Positions 1 through 5,905 of a DNA stretch of 8,530 bases are shown one piece after another (position 1 is the stretch's first letter; the number at the start of each line of letters is the position of its first letter). The notes beneath the pieces are model-generated. The model had not been told where the DNA came from and made no database searches. It was given only the letters and a program-made list of their open reading frames with translations. This DNA comes from Alphaproteobacteria bacterium. GTDB lineage: Bacteria; Pseudomonadota; Alphaproteobacteria; Micavibrionales; SZUA-601. The stretch lies in contig JAQGJA010000076.1 in assembly GCA_028290805.1 (NCBI GenBank), positions 1 to 8,530 of the forward strand, written 5' to 3'. The translations under genes and the position numbers were made by a program.

Positions 1-2
1 AG

Positions 3-98
3 GCCAAAAAAGCGAAAACGGAGCGTAAAAATGCGAATCATGCGCCTGATTCATGCGATCAATCGCTGATTCGTCATCTTTATCCAGATAATTCCTGA
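3..98 (+). other. possible 3' end of an upstream gene
   Basis: A reading frame open from the window edge runs 31 codons to a TGA at 96-98. It is rich in Lys, Asn and Asp and matches no family I recognise. A second frame (from base 1) is also open, to a TGA at 67-69, so the coding frame is not determined. The same bases carry three GANTC sites and inverted repeats, so this may instead be non-coding control DNA. Sequence to the left would decide. Confidence 0.2.
35..72. promoter_or_regulatory. GANTC methylation-site cluster with inverted repeats
   Basis: Three GANTC sites lie at 35-39, 48-52 and 68-72. The first two form the arms of an inverted repeat (GAATCA at 35-40, TGATTC at 47-52, 6-base spacer). 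A second inverted repeat, GCGAT/ATCGC at 55-59 and 62-66, lies between the second and third sites. ATGCG occurs three times (31, 40, 53). GANTC is the CcrM target, and clustering upstream of a gene suggests methylation-sensitive control. The next gene starts about 160 bp downstream, so the assignment to that gene is inference. Confidence 0.35.
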
Positions 99-215
99 TT
101 AAGCGGGCTTATAAGATATAACGTTACCGGCTTCTCTATATTACAGGCAGTAATTAATGGCCTAAAAAAAGCCACTATGTCTTATAATTAACTACCTTTT
201 CAACTTCGCCTGCTA

Positions 216-221
216 TATAAT
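216..221 (+). promoter_or_regulatory. possible -10 box of the 230-1039 gene
   Basis: A perfect TATAAT lies 8 bases before the ATG at 230, so transcription from it would start at or next to the start codon and give a leaderless or very short-leader mRNA. No strong ribosome binding site is visible before this ATG, which agrees with that. The hexamer 17 bp upstream (TACCTT, 193-198) is a poor -35. Another TATAAT sits at 183-188. The region is AT-rich, so chance matches are possible. Confidence 0.3.
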
Positions 222-229
222 ATGGGTAG

Positions 230-1039
230 ATGAAAAACGATTCTATCACGCCTCCTTCTCCTCAATCTTACCGCCGCTCGCTTGATGATGACATCGATCA
301 AGCCTATGAGATCCCTCCGCACGGGGCATTTCATTATACTGTTGAGCCGGACGGATCCATTACCCCTCTTGGACTTGCTCATGATTCAACGGCCCACGGG
401 CCTGTCGAATATATGAATGGTGCTTTACAGACGCTGCAAATCCTGTCTGATCGCAAAACCATGGAGATCCTGTCCGATCACCAGACAAGGGAAATCCTGG
501 CCGAGCGGGATAAAAAAATGGAAAGAAACGCCCGATTAATCAACCAAACGGGGAAATATGCTTTTGCCTTATCTCTTGGCGCCTCTCTTTTTGCAGCGCC
601 GCTGGTATTTGGCACTATCGCTGTGACATCCATTATCATCGGTGCGCTTAACCGCAAAGCCACTGACCAGGGTCATTATAATACTGAAATGGCTTTTAAT
701 GCCGTCAATATATGTACGGATCCCACGCGCAACCTGGAGGATAAGAAGGCTGCCTTCGCTCTTCTCGAAAAGACCAACAACCATATCCGTCAGTGGGAAG
801 AGATTAACGCCATAGCGGGAACAATTATAAAAACCGGCGCCAAAGAAGTGGCTTCACGTCTTGGCGGCGGACTGGCGGCGGATGTCACGGACGAGGTCAT
901 CAAAAAATATACAGCCAAGGAAAAAACTTCGGTGAAAATGGATCGTGCCTTGGAAGCCTTTAAAGAAGAGATTGGCCTGTCGCAGCCCTCAGAATTAAAA
1001 AGGGACAAGCTTCCCAGCGCCGATTTTCACATAAATTAG
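230..1039 (+). CDS. hypothetical protein with 9-residue repeats and a membrane hairpin
   Basis: Protein of 269 residues that I do not recognise. Residues 1-65 are polar and Pro-rich. Residues 70-96 hold three tandem 9-residue repeats (QILSDRKTM, EILSDHQTR, EILAERDKK), likely one amphipathic helix or coiled coil. Residues 110-140 form a long hydrophobic stretch (about 30 residues, small and beta-branched), enough for one long membrane helix or a tight hairpin. The remaining 130 residues are charged and probably helical, with a Gly-rich spot (RLGGGLAADVT). There is no signal peptide, so an inner-membrane protein with cytoplasmic ends is the simplest reading. The start is the first ATG after an AT-rich promoter-like stretch; no good ribosome site is visible. 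Base composition looks more AT-rich than the neighbours, which may mean accessory origin. It lies upstream of ccrM on the same strand, separated by a 193-bp control region, so cotranscription is unlikely. Confidence 0.75.
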   Translation: MKNDSITPPSPQSYRRSLDDDIDQAYEIPPHGAFHYTVEPDGSITPLGLAHDSTAHGPVEYMNGALQTLQILSDRKTMEILSDHQTREILAERDKKMERNARLINQTGKYAFALSLGASLFAAPLVFGTIAVTSIIIGALNRKATDQGHYNTEMAFNAVNICTDPTRNLEDKKAAFALLEKTNNHIRQWEEINAIAGTIIKTGAKEVASRLGGGLAADVTDEVIKKYTAKEKTSVKMDRALEAFKEEIGLSQPSELKRDKLPSADFHIN

Positions 1040-1080
1040 GCGCGACTTAATCATCCTTACCACTCCGTTAATAAAACTGT

Positions 1081-1227
1081 GATTCTTTTGTCACAGGGGT
1101 GACTCCGTGCCATTTTTTTCTGTACCTTGGATTCCGGCGGTAAGGTTTTGGTAAGGGTTTCGGACTCAATCTGTTCAAAGACAAGATGAACAATGCATCT
1201 TAAGTATTTGAATCCATTGATTGAGTC
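1081..1227 (+). promoter_or_regulatory. ccrM control region: array of six GANTC sites
   Basis: GANTC occurs at 1081-1085, 1101-1105, 1130-1134, 1163-1167, 1210-1214 and 1223-1227. That is six sites in 147 bp, where about one per 256 bp is expected. The last lies 5 bases before the ccrM ATG, where a ribosome site would normally be. In Caulobacter, GANTC methylation near the ccrM promoter is known to affect its shut-off, and GcrA acts at methylated GANTC promoters. A feedback role for this array is therefore well founded but inferred. I could not identify a convincing -35/-10 pair. Confidence 0.7.
1139..1160 (+). repeat. 11-bp tandem direct repeat in ccrM upstream region
   Basis: GGTAAGGTTTT (1139-1149) is followed immediately by GGTAAGGGTTT (1150-1160), 10 of 11 bases identical, in phase with one helical turn. 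A third GGTAAGG lies inverted at 1055-1061. Its position between GANTC sites suggests a regulator-binding direct repeat; the regulator is unknown. Confidence 0.35.
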
Positions 1228-1232
1228 ACAAA

Positions 1233-2357
1233 ATGAAAAAACAAGCCCAAAACGCAAAATCCGGTGGTCTGATCGAGACTGACACCCTACATATTGGGGA
1301 TTGCGTCGAAATTATGAACCGCCTGCCCGCCAATAGCGTCGACCTTATTTTCGCCGACCCGCCTTATAACCTGCAGCTTGGCGGCGAATTGTCCCGCCCT
1401 GATAATTCCATCGTCGATGCCGTCGATGATGCCTGGGACCATTTTGATTCCTTTGCCGAATATGACCGTTTCACGGAAAACTGGCTGCGCGCCGCACGTA
1501 ACGTCCTGAAAGACGATGGCGGGCTGTGGGTAATCGGTTCCTATCATAATATTTTCCGCGTTGGCAAGATCCTGCAGGATCTGGGTTATTGGATCCTGAA
1601 CGACATCGTCTGGGTCAAATCCAACCCGATGCCCAATTTCCGCGGCCGCCGTTTTACCAACGCGCATGAGACGATGATCTGGGCCGCCAAATCGAAAGAA
1701 GGCCGCTATAAATTCAATTACGAGTTGATGAAGCGCCTGAATGACGATAAACAGATGCGTTCCGACTGGGAAATTGCCTTGTGCACCGGCGGCGAGCGCC
1801 TGAAAGACGGCAATGGCCGCAAAGCGCACCCGACGCAAAAACCCGAGGCCCTGCTCCACCGCGTCCTGCTCTCCAGCTCCGAACCCGGCGATATCGTCCT
1901 GGACCCGTTCCTGGGTTCCGGCACCACCGCCGCCGCCGCCAAGCGCCTGGGCCGCAAATTCATTGGCATTGAGCGCGATGCAGCTTACGCCGAGTTGGCA
2001 CATGAACGCATCGCCGCCGTCACCCCGATCGCTAGCCCCGAAGACCTCATCATCCCGTCAAAGCGTGAAGAGCCGCGCATCCCGTTCGGCACCCTGATCG
2101 AGCGCGGGTTGCTGAAGCCCGGCGCCGAGCTGACCGACGACAAGGGCAAGTTCCGCGCCCGCGTCGCCCTGGACGGCCATATCGAGATCACCACCAAAGA
2201 AGGCGCCCAGCGTGGTTCGATCCACAAGATGGGCGCGCTGTTACAGAATGCCCCAAGCTGCAATGGCTGGACCTTCTGGCACATCCAGGAACGCGGCAAG
2301 ACCGTGCCGATTGATAATCTGCGCCAGGTGATCAGGGACGAGATTGCGCGGGCTTGA
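1233..2357 (+). CDS. ccrM: CcrM-type DNA adenine methyltransferase (GANTC)
   Basis: Transfers methyl from S-adenosylmethionine to the N6 of adenine in GANTC; the solitary cell-cycle methyltransferase of Alphaproteobacteria. From the ATG at 1233 it has 374 residues (Caulobacter CcrM has 358). Order is beta-class: catalytic DPPY at residues 42-45 within FADPPYNLQLGGEL, the family run WVIGSYHNIFRVG, HPTQKPEALL, then the cofactor-binding motif DPFLGSGTT near residues 224-232. The C-terminal domain of about 80 residues (EPRIPFGT, GSIHKMGALLQ, CNGWTFWH) is specific to CcrM and binds DNA. No partner restriction gene is nearby. The start is uncertain: an in-frame TTG at 1221 would add four residues, neither start has a clear ribosome site, and ATG is preferred. 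The upstream GANTC array suggests that its own methylation regulates it. Confidence 0.97.
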   Translation: MKKQAQNAKSGGLIETDTLHIGDCVEIMNRLPANSVDLIFADPPYNLQLGGELSRPDNSIVDAVDDAWDHFDSFAEYDRFTENWLRAARNVLKDDGGLWVIGSYHNIFRVGKILQDLGYWILNDIVWVKSNPMPNFRGRRFTNAHETMIWAAKSKEGRYKFNYELMKRLNDDKQMRSDWEIALCTGGERLKDGNGRKAHPTQKPEALLHRVLLSSSEPGDIVLDPFLGSGTTAAAAKRLGRKFIGIERDAAYAELAHERIAAVTPIASPEDLIIPSKREEPRIPFGTLIERGLLKPGAELTDDKGKFRARVALDGHIEITTKEGAQRGSIHKMGALLQNAPSCNGWTFWHIQERGKTVPIDNLRQVIRDEIARA

Positions 2358-2404
2358 TCAAGGCTTTTGCTGGCCGACATGGCCAGGTAATTATCGCGAA
2401 CGGG

Positions 2405-2433
2405 TTGATAAAACTGATCTATATTCCTATTTA
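2405..2433 (+). promoter_or_regulatory. predicted sigma70-type promoter of azoR
   Basis: TTGATA at 2405-2410 is a good -35, and TATTTA at 2428-2433, after a 17-bp spacer, is a weak -10. Transcription would start near 2440, at the edge of the parS match. The -10 lies inside the palindrome at 2421-2440, so a bound repressor would block it. This is a pattern call only. Confidence 0.4.
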
Positions 2434-2440
2434 GGAATAT
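2421..2440. promoter_or_regulatory. 20-bp operator-like palindrome before azoR
   Basis: ATATTCCTA (2421-2429) and TAGGAATAT (2432-2440) are perfect 9-bp inverted repeats around a 2-base centre. It covers the predicted -10 of azoR. Azoreductases of this family are often repressed by thiol- or quinone-sensing MarR/DUF24 (HxlR) regulators bound to such palindromes, but no regulator gene is in the window, so the protein is not identified. Confidence 0.5.
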
Positions 2441-2455
2441 GTTCCACGTGAAACA
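2440..2455. promoter_or_regulatory. parS: parS centromere-like site (ParB binding)
   Basis: The 16-mer TGTTCCACGTGAAACA fits the bacterial parS consensus TGTTNCACGTGAAACA at all 15 defined bases. By chance such a match is expected of order 1 in 100,000 windows of this size. parS loads ParB clamps that spread along DNA and, with ParA, segregate the replicated origin. Chromosomal parS sites cluster near oriC, so this locus is probably origin-proximal (inference). It lies in the ccrM-azoR intergenic region, within the predicted azoR leader. parA and parB themselves are not in the window. Confidence 0.85.
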
Positions 2456-2524
2456 TTCTGCTGTTTCTTTTGGTCCCGGGCGCTAGAATGCGTTATCCCT
2501 AGGACATTAATAACGGAGAAAACC

Positions 2525-3139
2525 ATGACCACTATCCTTCACCTCTATTCCAGCGCCAGAACCGAAGGTTCTGCCACCCGTGCCTTGACCGCCGAAATCG
2601 TCGCCCAACTGCAACGGACGGACCAGGGCACCACTGTCGTTTATCGCGACCTGACCAAACAGGTTTTGCCGCATATCAGCCCGGAATTCCTGAATGGGTT
2701 ATTTGCCGGGGGCGAGCATGCCAATCACGCCACGGTCAAACTTTCAGATCTGTTGATCGACGAAGTGAATGCCGCCGATATCCTGGTGATCGGCGCGCCC
2801 ATGTATAATTTCAGCGTCCCTTCCCAGCTCAAGGCCTGGATAGACCATGTGTTGCGCGCAGGCAAAACCTTTAAATATTCCGCTGAAGGCATGCCCATTG
2901 GTTTAGTCACCGGCAAACGCGCCATCGTGGCCATTGCCAATGGCGGCGTCTACACCACCGGCCCCATGGTCGCCTTTGACCATGTTGAACCCTTGATGCG
3001 CCAGGTGCTGGGCTTTATCGGCATCACCGATGTGACGTTTATCCGCGCTGAAAAACAGGCTTTTGGCGTTGAAGCCGCCAGCCAGGAATTGGAAAAAGCC
3101 AAGCACGACATCGCCGGAAATGTGGCAAAAGCGGCTTAA
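2525..3139 (+). CDS. azoR: FMN-dependent NADH:quinone oxidoreductase / azoreductase
   Basis: Cytoplasmic flavodoxin-fold enzyme that uses NADH and FMN for two-electron reduction of quinones and azo compounds, protecting against quinone and thiol stress. 204 residues, the usual length for AzoR. The N-terminal strand LHLYSSARTEGSATRAL (residues 5-21) is the phosphate-binding loop region of FMN. GAPMYNFSVPSQLKAWIDHV (90-109) is the family signature that contacts the flavin, followed by RAGKTFKYSAEGMPIGL and the glycine-rich IANGGVYTTGP (137-147). A ribosome site GGAG at 2515-2518 is well placed for the ATG. It is probably monocistronic, with its own promoter and palindromic operator, and it ends at the hairpin 3155-3191. 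It faces the msrBA operon; both serve redox defence but are not cotranscribed. Confidence 0.95.
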   Translation: MTTILHLYSSARTEGSATRALTAEIVAQLQRTDQGTTVVYRDLTKQVLPHISPEFLNGLFAGGEHANHATVKLSDLLIDEVNAADILVIGAPMYNFSVPSQLKAWIDHVLRAGKTFKYSAEGMPIGLVTGKRAIVAIANGGVYTTGPMVAFDHVEPLMRQVLGFIGITDVTFIRAEKQAFGVEAASQELEKAKHDIAGNVAKAA

Positions 3140-3154
3140 ACAGGTCGGTTAAAG

Positions 3155-3191
3155 TAACGGTTTCCCCGGCGCAAGGCCGGGGAAACCGTTA
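3155..3191. terminator. long hairpin between convergent azoR and msrA
   Basis: TAACGGTTTCCCCGGC (3155-3170) pairs perfectly with 3176-3191 across a 5-base loop, giving a 16-bp GC-rich stem. It lies 15 bases after the azoR stop, between convergent genes, so it probably terminates both directions. No clear T-run follows on either strand, so termination may be inefficient or this may be an mRNA 3'-end stabilising stem. The stem includes the ancestral msrA stop codon (3189-3191). Confidence 0.7.
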
Positions 3192-3293
3192 TAACACCCA
3201 ATCCGCCCGGACGAAATGACAGGTATAACCGCCCGGATTTTTCTGCAGGTAACCCTGGTGATAGCCCTCGGCCTCATAAAATGTGCCGGCTTG
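3189..3293 (-). pseudogene. msrA: severed C-terminal part of msrA, still in frame
   Basis: Directly after the TAA at 3294-3296 the same frame continues for 34 codons to a TAA at 3189-3191. The encoded residues include AGTFYEAEGYHQGYLQKNPG and then GYTCHF, which match the end of MsrA proteins: the YHQxYLxKN motif and the resolving cysteine (position 156 if read through). The frame and motifs are undamaged, so the break is a single nonsense codon, probably GAA or GAG to TAA because family members often have Glu there. It is either a recent mutation, a sequencing error, or translated by readthrough. Confidence 0.8.
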
Positions 3294-3686
3294 TTACAGT
3301 TCCGTCAACACTTTGCACGGCCATCGGCCCGAGGCATCGACTTCCCGGATCACTTCGGCCGCTGTGTTTTTCTGTTGTTCATTCAGGTAACAGATCAGCG
3401 ACCGGTATTGCGTGCCCCTATCATTGCCCTGGCGGTTGGGCGTGGACGGATCATGGATGCGAAAGAAAAATTCCAGCAGCTTTTTATAGGATAACCGCGC
3501 CGGATCGAACGTGATTTCCAGCGCTTCGGCGTGGCCGGTGCGGCCTGTCTTCATATCGTTATAGGTCGGGTTTTCAAAATCGCCGCCGGTATAGCCGACA
3601 CGCGTGTCCATCACACCGGGCAACTGGCGGAATAATTCCTCCATGCCCCAGAAACATCCCCCTGCCAGTATCGCCGTTTCGGTCAT
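3294..3686 (-). CDS. msrA: peptide methionine-S-sulfoxide reductase, prematurely stopped
   Basis: MsrA reduces the S epimer of methionine sulfoxide in proteins, with thioredoxin as reductant. As written it is 130 residues; with the in-frame continuation to 3189 it would be 165, close to the usual length for single-domain MsrA. The catalytic motif GCFWGMEE is at residues 10-17 (Cys11), and HAEALEITFDP and HDPSTPNRQGNDRGTQYRS are intact. The TAA at 3294-3296 follows WPCKVLTEL and removes the substrate-pocket YHQ segment and the resolving Cys. A truncated protein could form the sulfenic acid but not its normal disulfide, so it is probably inactive or unstable. The ATG overlaps the msrB stop by 4 bp (3683-3686), so the two are translationally coupled. 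Cys99 and Cys124 remain but are not known resolving positions. Confidence 0.85.
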   Translation of the reverse strand: MTETAILAGGCFWGMEELFRQLPGVMDTRVGYTGGDFENPTYNDMKTGRTGHAEALEITFDPARLSYKKLLEFFFRIHDPSTPNRQGNDRGTQYRSLICYLNEQQKNTAAEVIREVDASGRWPCKVLTEL

Positions 3687-4144
3687 TGCGCATCCTCTTG
3701 TTCAAATAGCTGCATATATTCGTCATAGCCTTCATCGGCCAGTTTCTCCTTTGGCACAAAGCGCAGACTGGCCGAATTGATGCAGTAACGCAGCCCGCCC
3801 GCATCCGCAGGGCCGTCATTGAAAACATGGCCCAGATGGGAATCGCCATGGGCCGAGCGCACTTCTATGCGTTTCATGCCATGCGAGGTATCGGATATTT
3901 CGGTGACATACCCATCTTCCAGCGGTCTGGTAAAGCTGGGCCAGCCGCAATGGGCATCGAATTTGTCGCGTGAGGAAAAAAGGGGCTCGCCCGAGACGAT
4001 ATCTACATAAATCCCTTCGCCCTTATGGTCCCAGTATCCACCGGTGAACGGACGTTCCGTACCGCTTTCCTGGGTGACGTGATATTGTTCGGGCGTGAGA
4101 GCGGCGATTATTCTGGGGTCTTTCTGATAGATTTTCCGGCTCAT
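3683..4144 (-). CDS. msrB: peptide methionine-R-sulfoxide reductase MsrB
   Basis: Reduces the R epimer of methionine sulfoxide in proteins, complementing MsrA. 153 residues. The catalytic Cys is Cys121 in RYCINSASLRFVP; Cys66 in AHCGWPSF is the usual resolving position. The SAHGDSHLGHVFNDGP segment (98-112) is typical. Both zinc-binding CxxC pairs of the zinc-type enzymes are absent: residues 46-50 read YVDIV, and 100-103 read GDSH where zinc forms have CDAH. This is therefore the zinc-free form. The ATG at 4144 is preceded on the minus strand by AGGAGA (4152-4157) at good spacing. It is the first gene of an msrB-msrA operon with an ATGA overlap, and with msrA truncated it may be the only working Msr encoded here. 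Confidence 0.95.
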   Translation of the reverse strand: MSRKIYQKDPRIIAALTPEQYHVTQESGTERPFTGGYWDHKGEGIYVDIVSGEPLFSSRDKFDAHCGWPSFTRPLEDGYVTEISDTSHGMKRIEVRSAHGDSHLGHVFNDGPADAGGLRYCINSASLRFVPKEKLADEGYDEYMQLFEQEDAQ

Positions 4145-4184
4145 GATCCATTCTCCTGTACAAGCTCATATAAAGGCGGCGCGG

Positions 4185-4218
4185 CAAAAATAAAGACCGC
4201 AGGCCAATACCGGCCGGT
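4185..4218 (-). terminator. possible terminator after the acyltransferase gene
   Basis: On the minus strand just after the stop at 4225, ACCGGCC (4212-4218) can pair with GGC and CGGT across a 6-base loop with a 3-base bulge, followed by CTTTATTTTTG (4185-4195). A bulged 7-bp stem plus a U-rich run is a modest intrinsic terminator. It would separate the gcrA-led unit from msrB, whose start is 40 bases further on, so it may overlap the msrB promoter. Confidence 0.35.
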
Positions 4219-4224
4219 TTTCCC

Positions 4225-5358
4225 TTAACGCGTCAGTTGAAACTTGGTAATGCGGGCGGCGATCCAACGTGATAACCTGACGCTGAAGGTTTCGACCGGG
4301 GCAAACAGCCAGGCGCCCAGTAACGATAAAACACAAGTCGAAAACACGATCAGGTTGGCCGCTGCAAAGCTCGAAAATCCCATTTCCGGCAAGGCTAGGA
4401 ACCAATAGCAGGACCACGAGCATATTATCAGCAGATGAACGAGATACAGGGGAAAAGACATCCTGCCGAGAAATTGCGAAAGGCGGCTGGAAAAAATTGC
4501 CTTAAGCGGCCCCGAAAATGTGGCGGCGGCAACGATCAATACCGCAATCAAGATCATAATTCTTTCATCCTGCGGCCGGTGAAAGGTGCAGATCCATATT
4601 AATGTCGGCAAGATAAGGCTGGCGGCAATATTCAGCCAGCGATTTTTCAAATGCCTGAAACGCACATAAAGTTCGGCCAGAAAATAGCCGAAAATGAAAC
4701 AGGATAAGGGCGGCCGGTAATAAAAGAAAAATCCGCAGGCCAAAAGGATGGGAACCAGTATTATTTTCCTGCCTTTTTCTTTTGGCAAAAAAAGCGCGCA
4801 GATTGAAAATATCAGCATGGATCCGGCAAATTCGATTGGCATCGTCCACAGAGTGACATTATAAGATGTAGCCGGGTTATATTTGAAAAACACCTTATAC
4901 AAAGCGAATTTCAGCATCTTGATGAAATCGGGTTGAAAAGTGAAAAAAGTTCCAATCCATTCAACGGATTTGCCTGGCATGGCTGCCTCGAGGTTGAACA
5001 TCAGTCCGCCCTTGAGAAAAAGATAGGCAAGAAAGCTGACGGCCAGCACAGGGATGGTCAGCCGGAAATACCGCGCGGACGCGGCCTGGGCGATGGAATA
5101 ATGACCTGGCTTTTCTATAAACTTGATAGTGAGGGCGAATCCTGACAGCACGAAAAAGACCTGCACAGCCAAAGGACCGTCAGTAATGAACAACAGGCTC
5201 CAATGCTTGTATTCCACAACCGTCTGGGAGAGGAAACACGCTACGATATGGTGCATGACGACGACAACCGCGGCCCAGCCGCGAATACCATCCAGGAAAT
5301 GCAGGCGATGCGTATTCTTCTCAGTCTGCGCGGCCTCAATCGATTCAGTCGTCCTCAT
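4225..5358 (-). CDS. membrane acyltransferase, acyltransferase-3 (OafA) family
   Basis: Integral inner-membrane protein of 377 residues, the usual size for the family, with about ten hydrophobic helices. Family members O-acylate surface polysaccharides, lipid A, peptidoglycan or small lipids; the acceptor here is unknown. The N-terminus has HFLDGIRGWAAVVVVMHH (residues 20-37), with the R-x10-H pattern Arg26/His37 that is catalytically important in the family. FFVLSGFALT, ARYFRLTIPVL, LWTMPIEFAGS and LGRMSFPLYLVHL are further family landmarks. No fused SGNH domain follows. The ATG at 5358 lies 12 bp after the stop of the DinB-like gene, so cotranscription is likely; its ribosome site is weak, which fits coupled translation. 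Neighbours give no clue to the substrate, since no glycan cluster is present. Confidence 0.9.
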   Translation of the reverse strand: MRTTESIEAAQTEKNTHRLHFLDGIRGWAAVVVVMHHIVACFLSQTVVEYKHWSLLFITDGPLAVQVFFVLSGFALTIKFIEKPGHYSIAQAASARYFRLTIPVLAVSFLAYLFLKGGLMFNLEAAMPGKSVEWIGTFFTFQPDFIKMLKFALYKVFFKYNPATSYNVTLWTMPIEFAGSMLIFSICALFLPKEKGRKIILVPILLACGFFFYYRPPLSCFIFGYFLAELYVRFRHLKNRWLNIAASLILPTLIWICTFHRPQDERIMILIAVLIVAAATFSGPLKAIFSSRLSQFLGRMSFPLYLVHLLIICSWSCYWFLALPEMGFSSFAAANLIVFSTCVLSLLGAWLFAPVETFSVRLSRWIAARITKFQLTR

Positions 5359-5370
5359 AAGGCCTGCGGC

Positions 5371-5865
5371 TTAATTCGCTTCATCGGCGCTGGGGCCGTA
5401 AATGCTGGGTACGGGAATATCCAGCTGGCGCAGATAGACCGAAAGCTGGCCGCGGTGGTGGATCATGTGACTGATCAGCATTGAGCGGATTGTGGCATTG
5501 CGGGGCAGGCTGAAGATCACTTCAGTCCCTTTGCGCAAGGTCCATTCCTGGCTCATCGGGAAATCGGCAACAGTAGCCAGTTTCTCTGTCGCCTTGTCCA
5601 TATTGTTTTTCAGCAACTGGACCAGGTCGCTTGTGCTGTTGATCACAGCGGGCGTATAGCCGCCTGCCGCGATATCCACGCCGTCCGTATCCATGATCAT
5701 TTCCGCGTAACCCGGGATCTCGGCAATATGGGTCGCTAGTTGACCCAGGCTCATGGATTTTTCATGGGGCTTCCAGTCGAATTTGTCGAACGGAATGCGC
5801 TCGAGGCACTTGATCGTGGAGATAAGTTCGAACTGCAATTCTGGGATAAAAGACTGGCCCTGCAT
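5371..5865 (-). CDS. DinB-like metal-binding four-helix protein
   Basis: 164 residues from the ATG at 5865; AGGAA lies 10 bases upstream as a ribosome site. The open frame extends further upstream, but that part is only the wrong-frame shadow of gcrA. The fold is the DinB/YfiT four-helix bundle that binds a divalent metal through three histidines. Likely ligands are His46 (LATHIAEIPGYAE), His133 and His137 (ISHMIHHRGQLSVYL), and the HHRGQ signature is clear. Some relatives are thiol-dependent transferases (bacillithiol, mycothiol or maleylpyruvate type), but most, including this one, have no assigned reaction. It starts 40 bp after gcrA and ends 12 bp before the acyltransferase, so it is probably in the gcrA transcript. 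It is unrelated to DNA polymerase IV, which shares the name. Confidence 0.88.
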   Translation of the reverse strand: MQGQSFIPELQFELISTIKCLERIPFDKFDWKPHEKSMSLGQLATHIAEIPGYAEMIMDTDGVDIAAGGYTPAVINSTSDLVQLLKNNMDKATEKLATVADFPMSQEWTLRKGTEVIFSLPRNATIRSMLISHMIHHRGQLSVYLRQLDIPVPSIYGPSADEAN

Positions 5866-5905
5866 TATTTTTCTGTTCCTGTTATGGGTTTTAGTATCGC
5901 GAAAT

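Noticed and set aside
1287..2003. Long minus-strand frame opposite ccrM (238 codons)
   Set aside because: It lies wholly over the well-supported ccrM gene, has low-complexity Gly/Ala/Gln composition and no domain; it is a codon-bias shadow.
1221..2357. Restriction-modification system around the methyltransferase
   Set aside because: No nuclease or specificity gene lies nearby and the protein has the CcrM C-terminal domain, so it is the solitary cell-cycle enzyme.
3294..3296. Reassigned TAA codon or selenocysteine-type recoding in msrA
   Set aside because: Other genes in the window use TAA as a normal terminator (gcrA, DinB-like, acyltransferase, azoR), and selenocysteine uses TGA.
3216..3494. 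Plus-strand frame of 92 codons with a hydrophobic start
   Set aside because: It is antisense to msrA across both sides of its premature stop; the msrA motifs on the minus strand account for this DNA.
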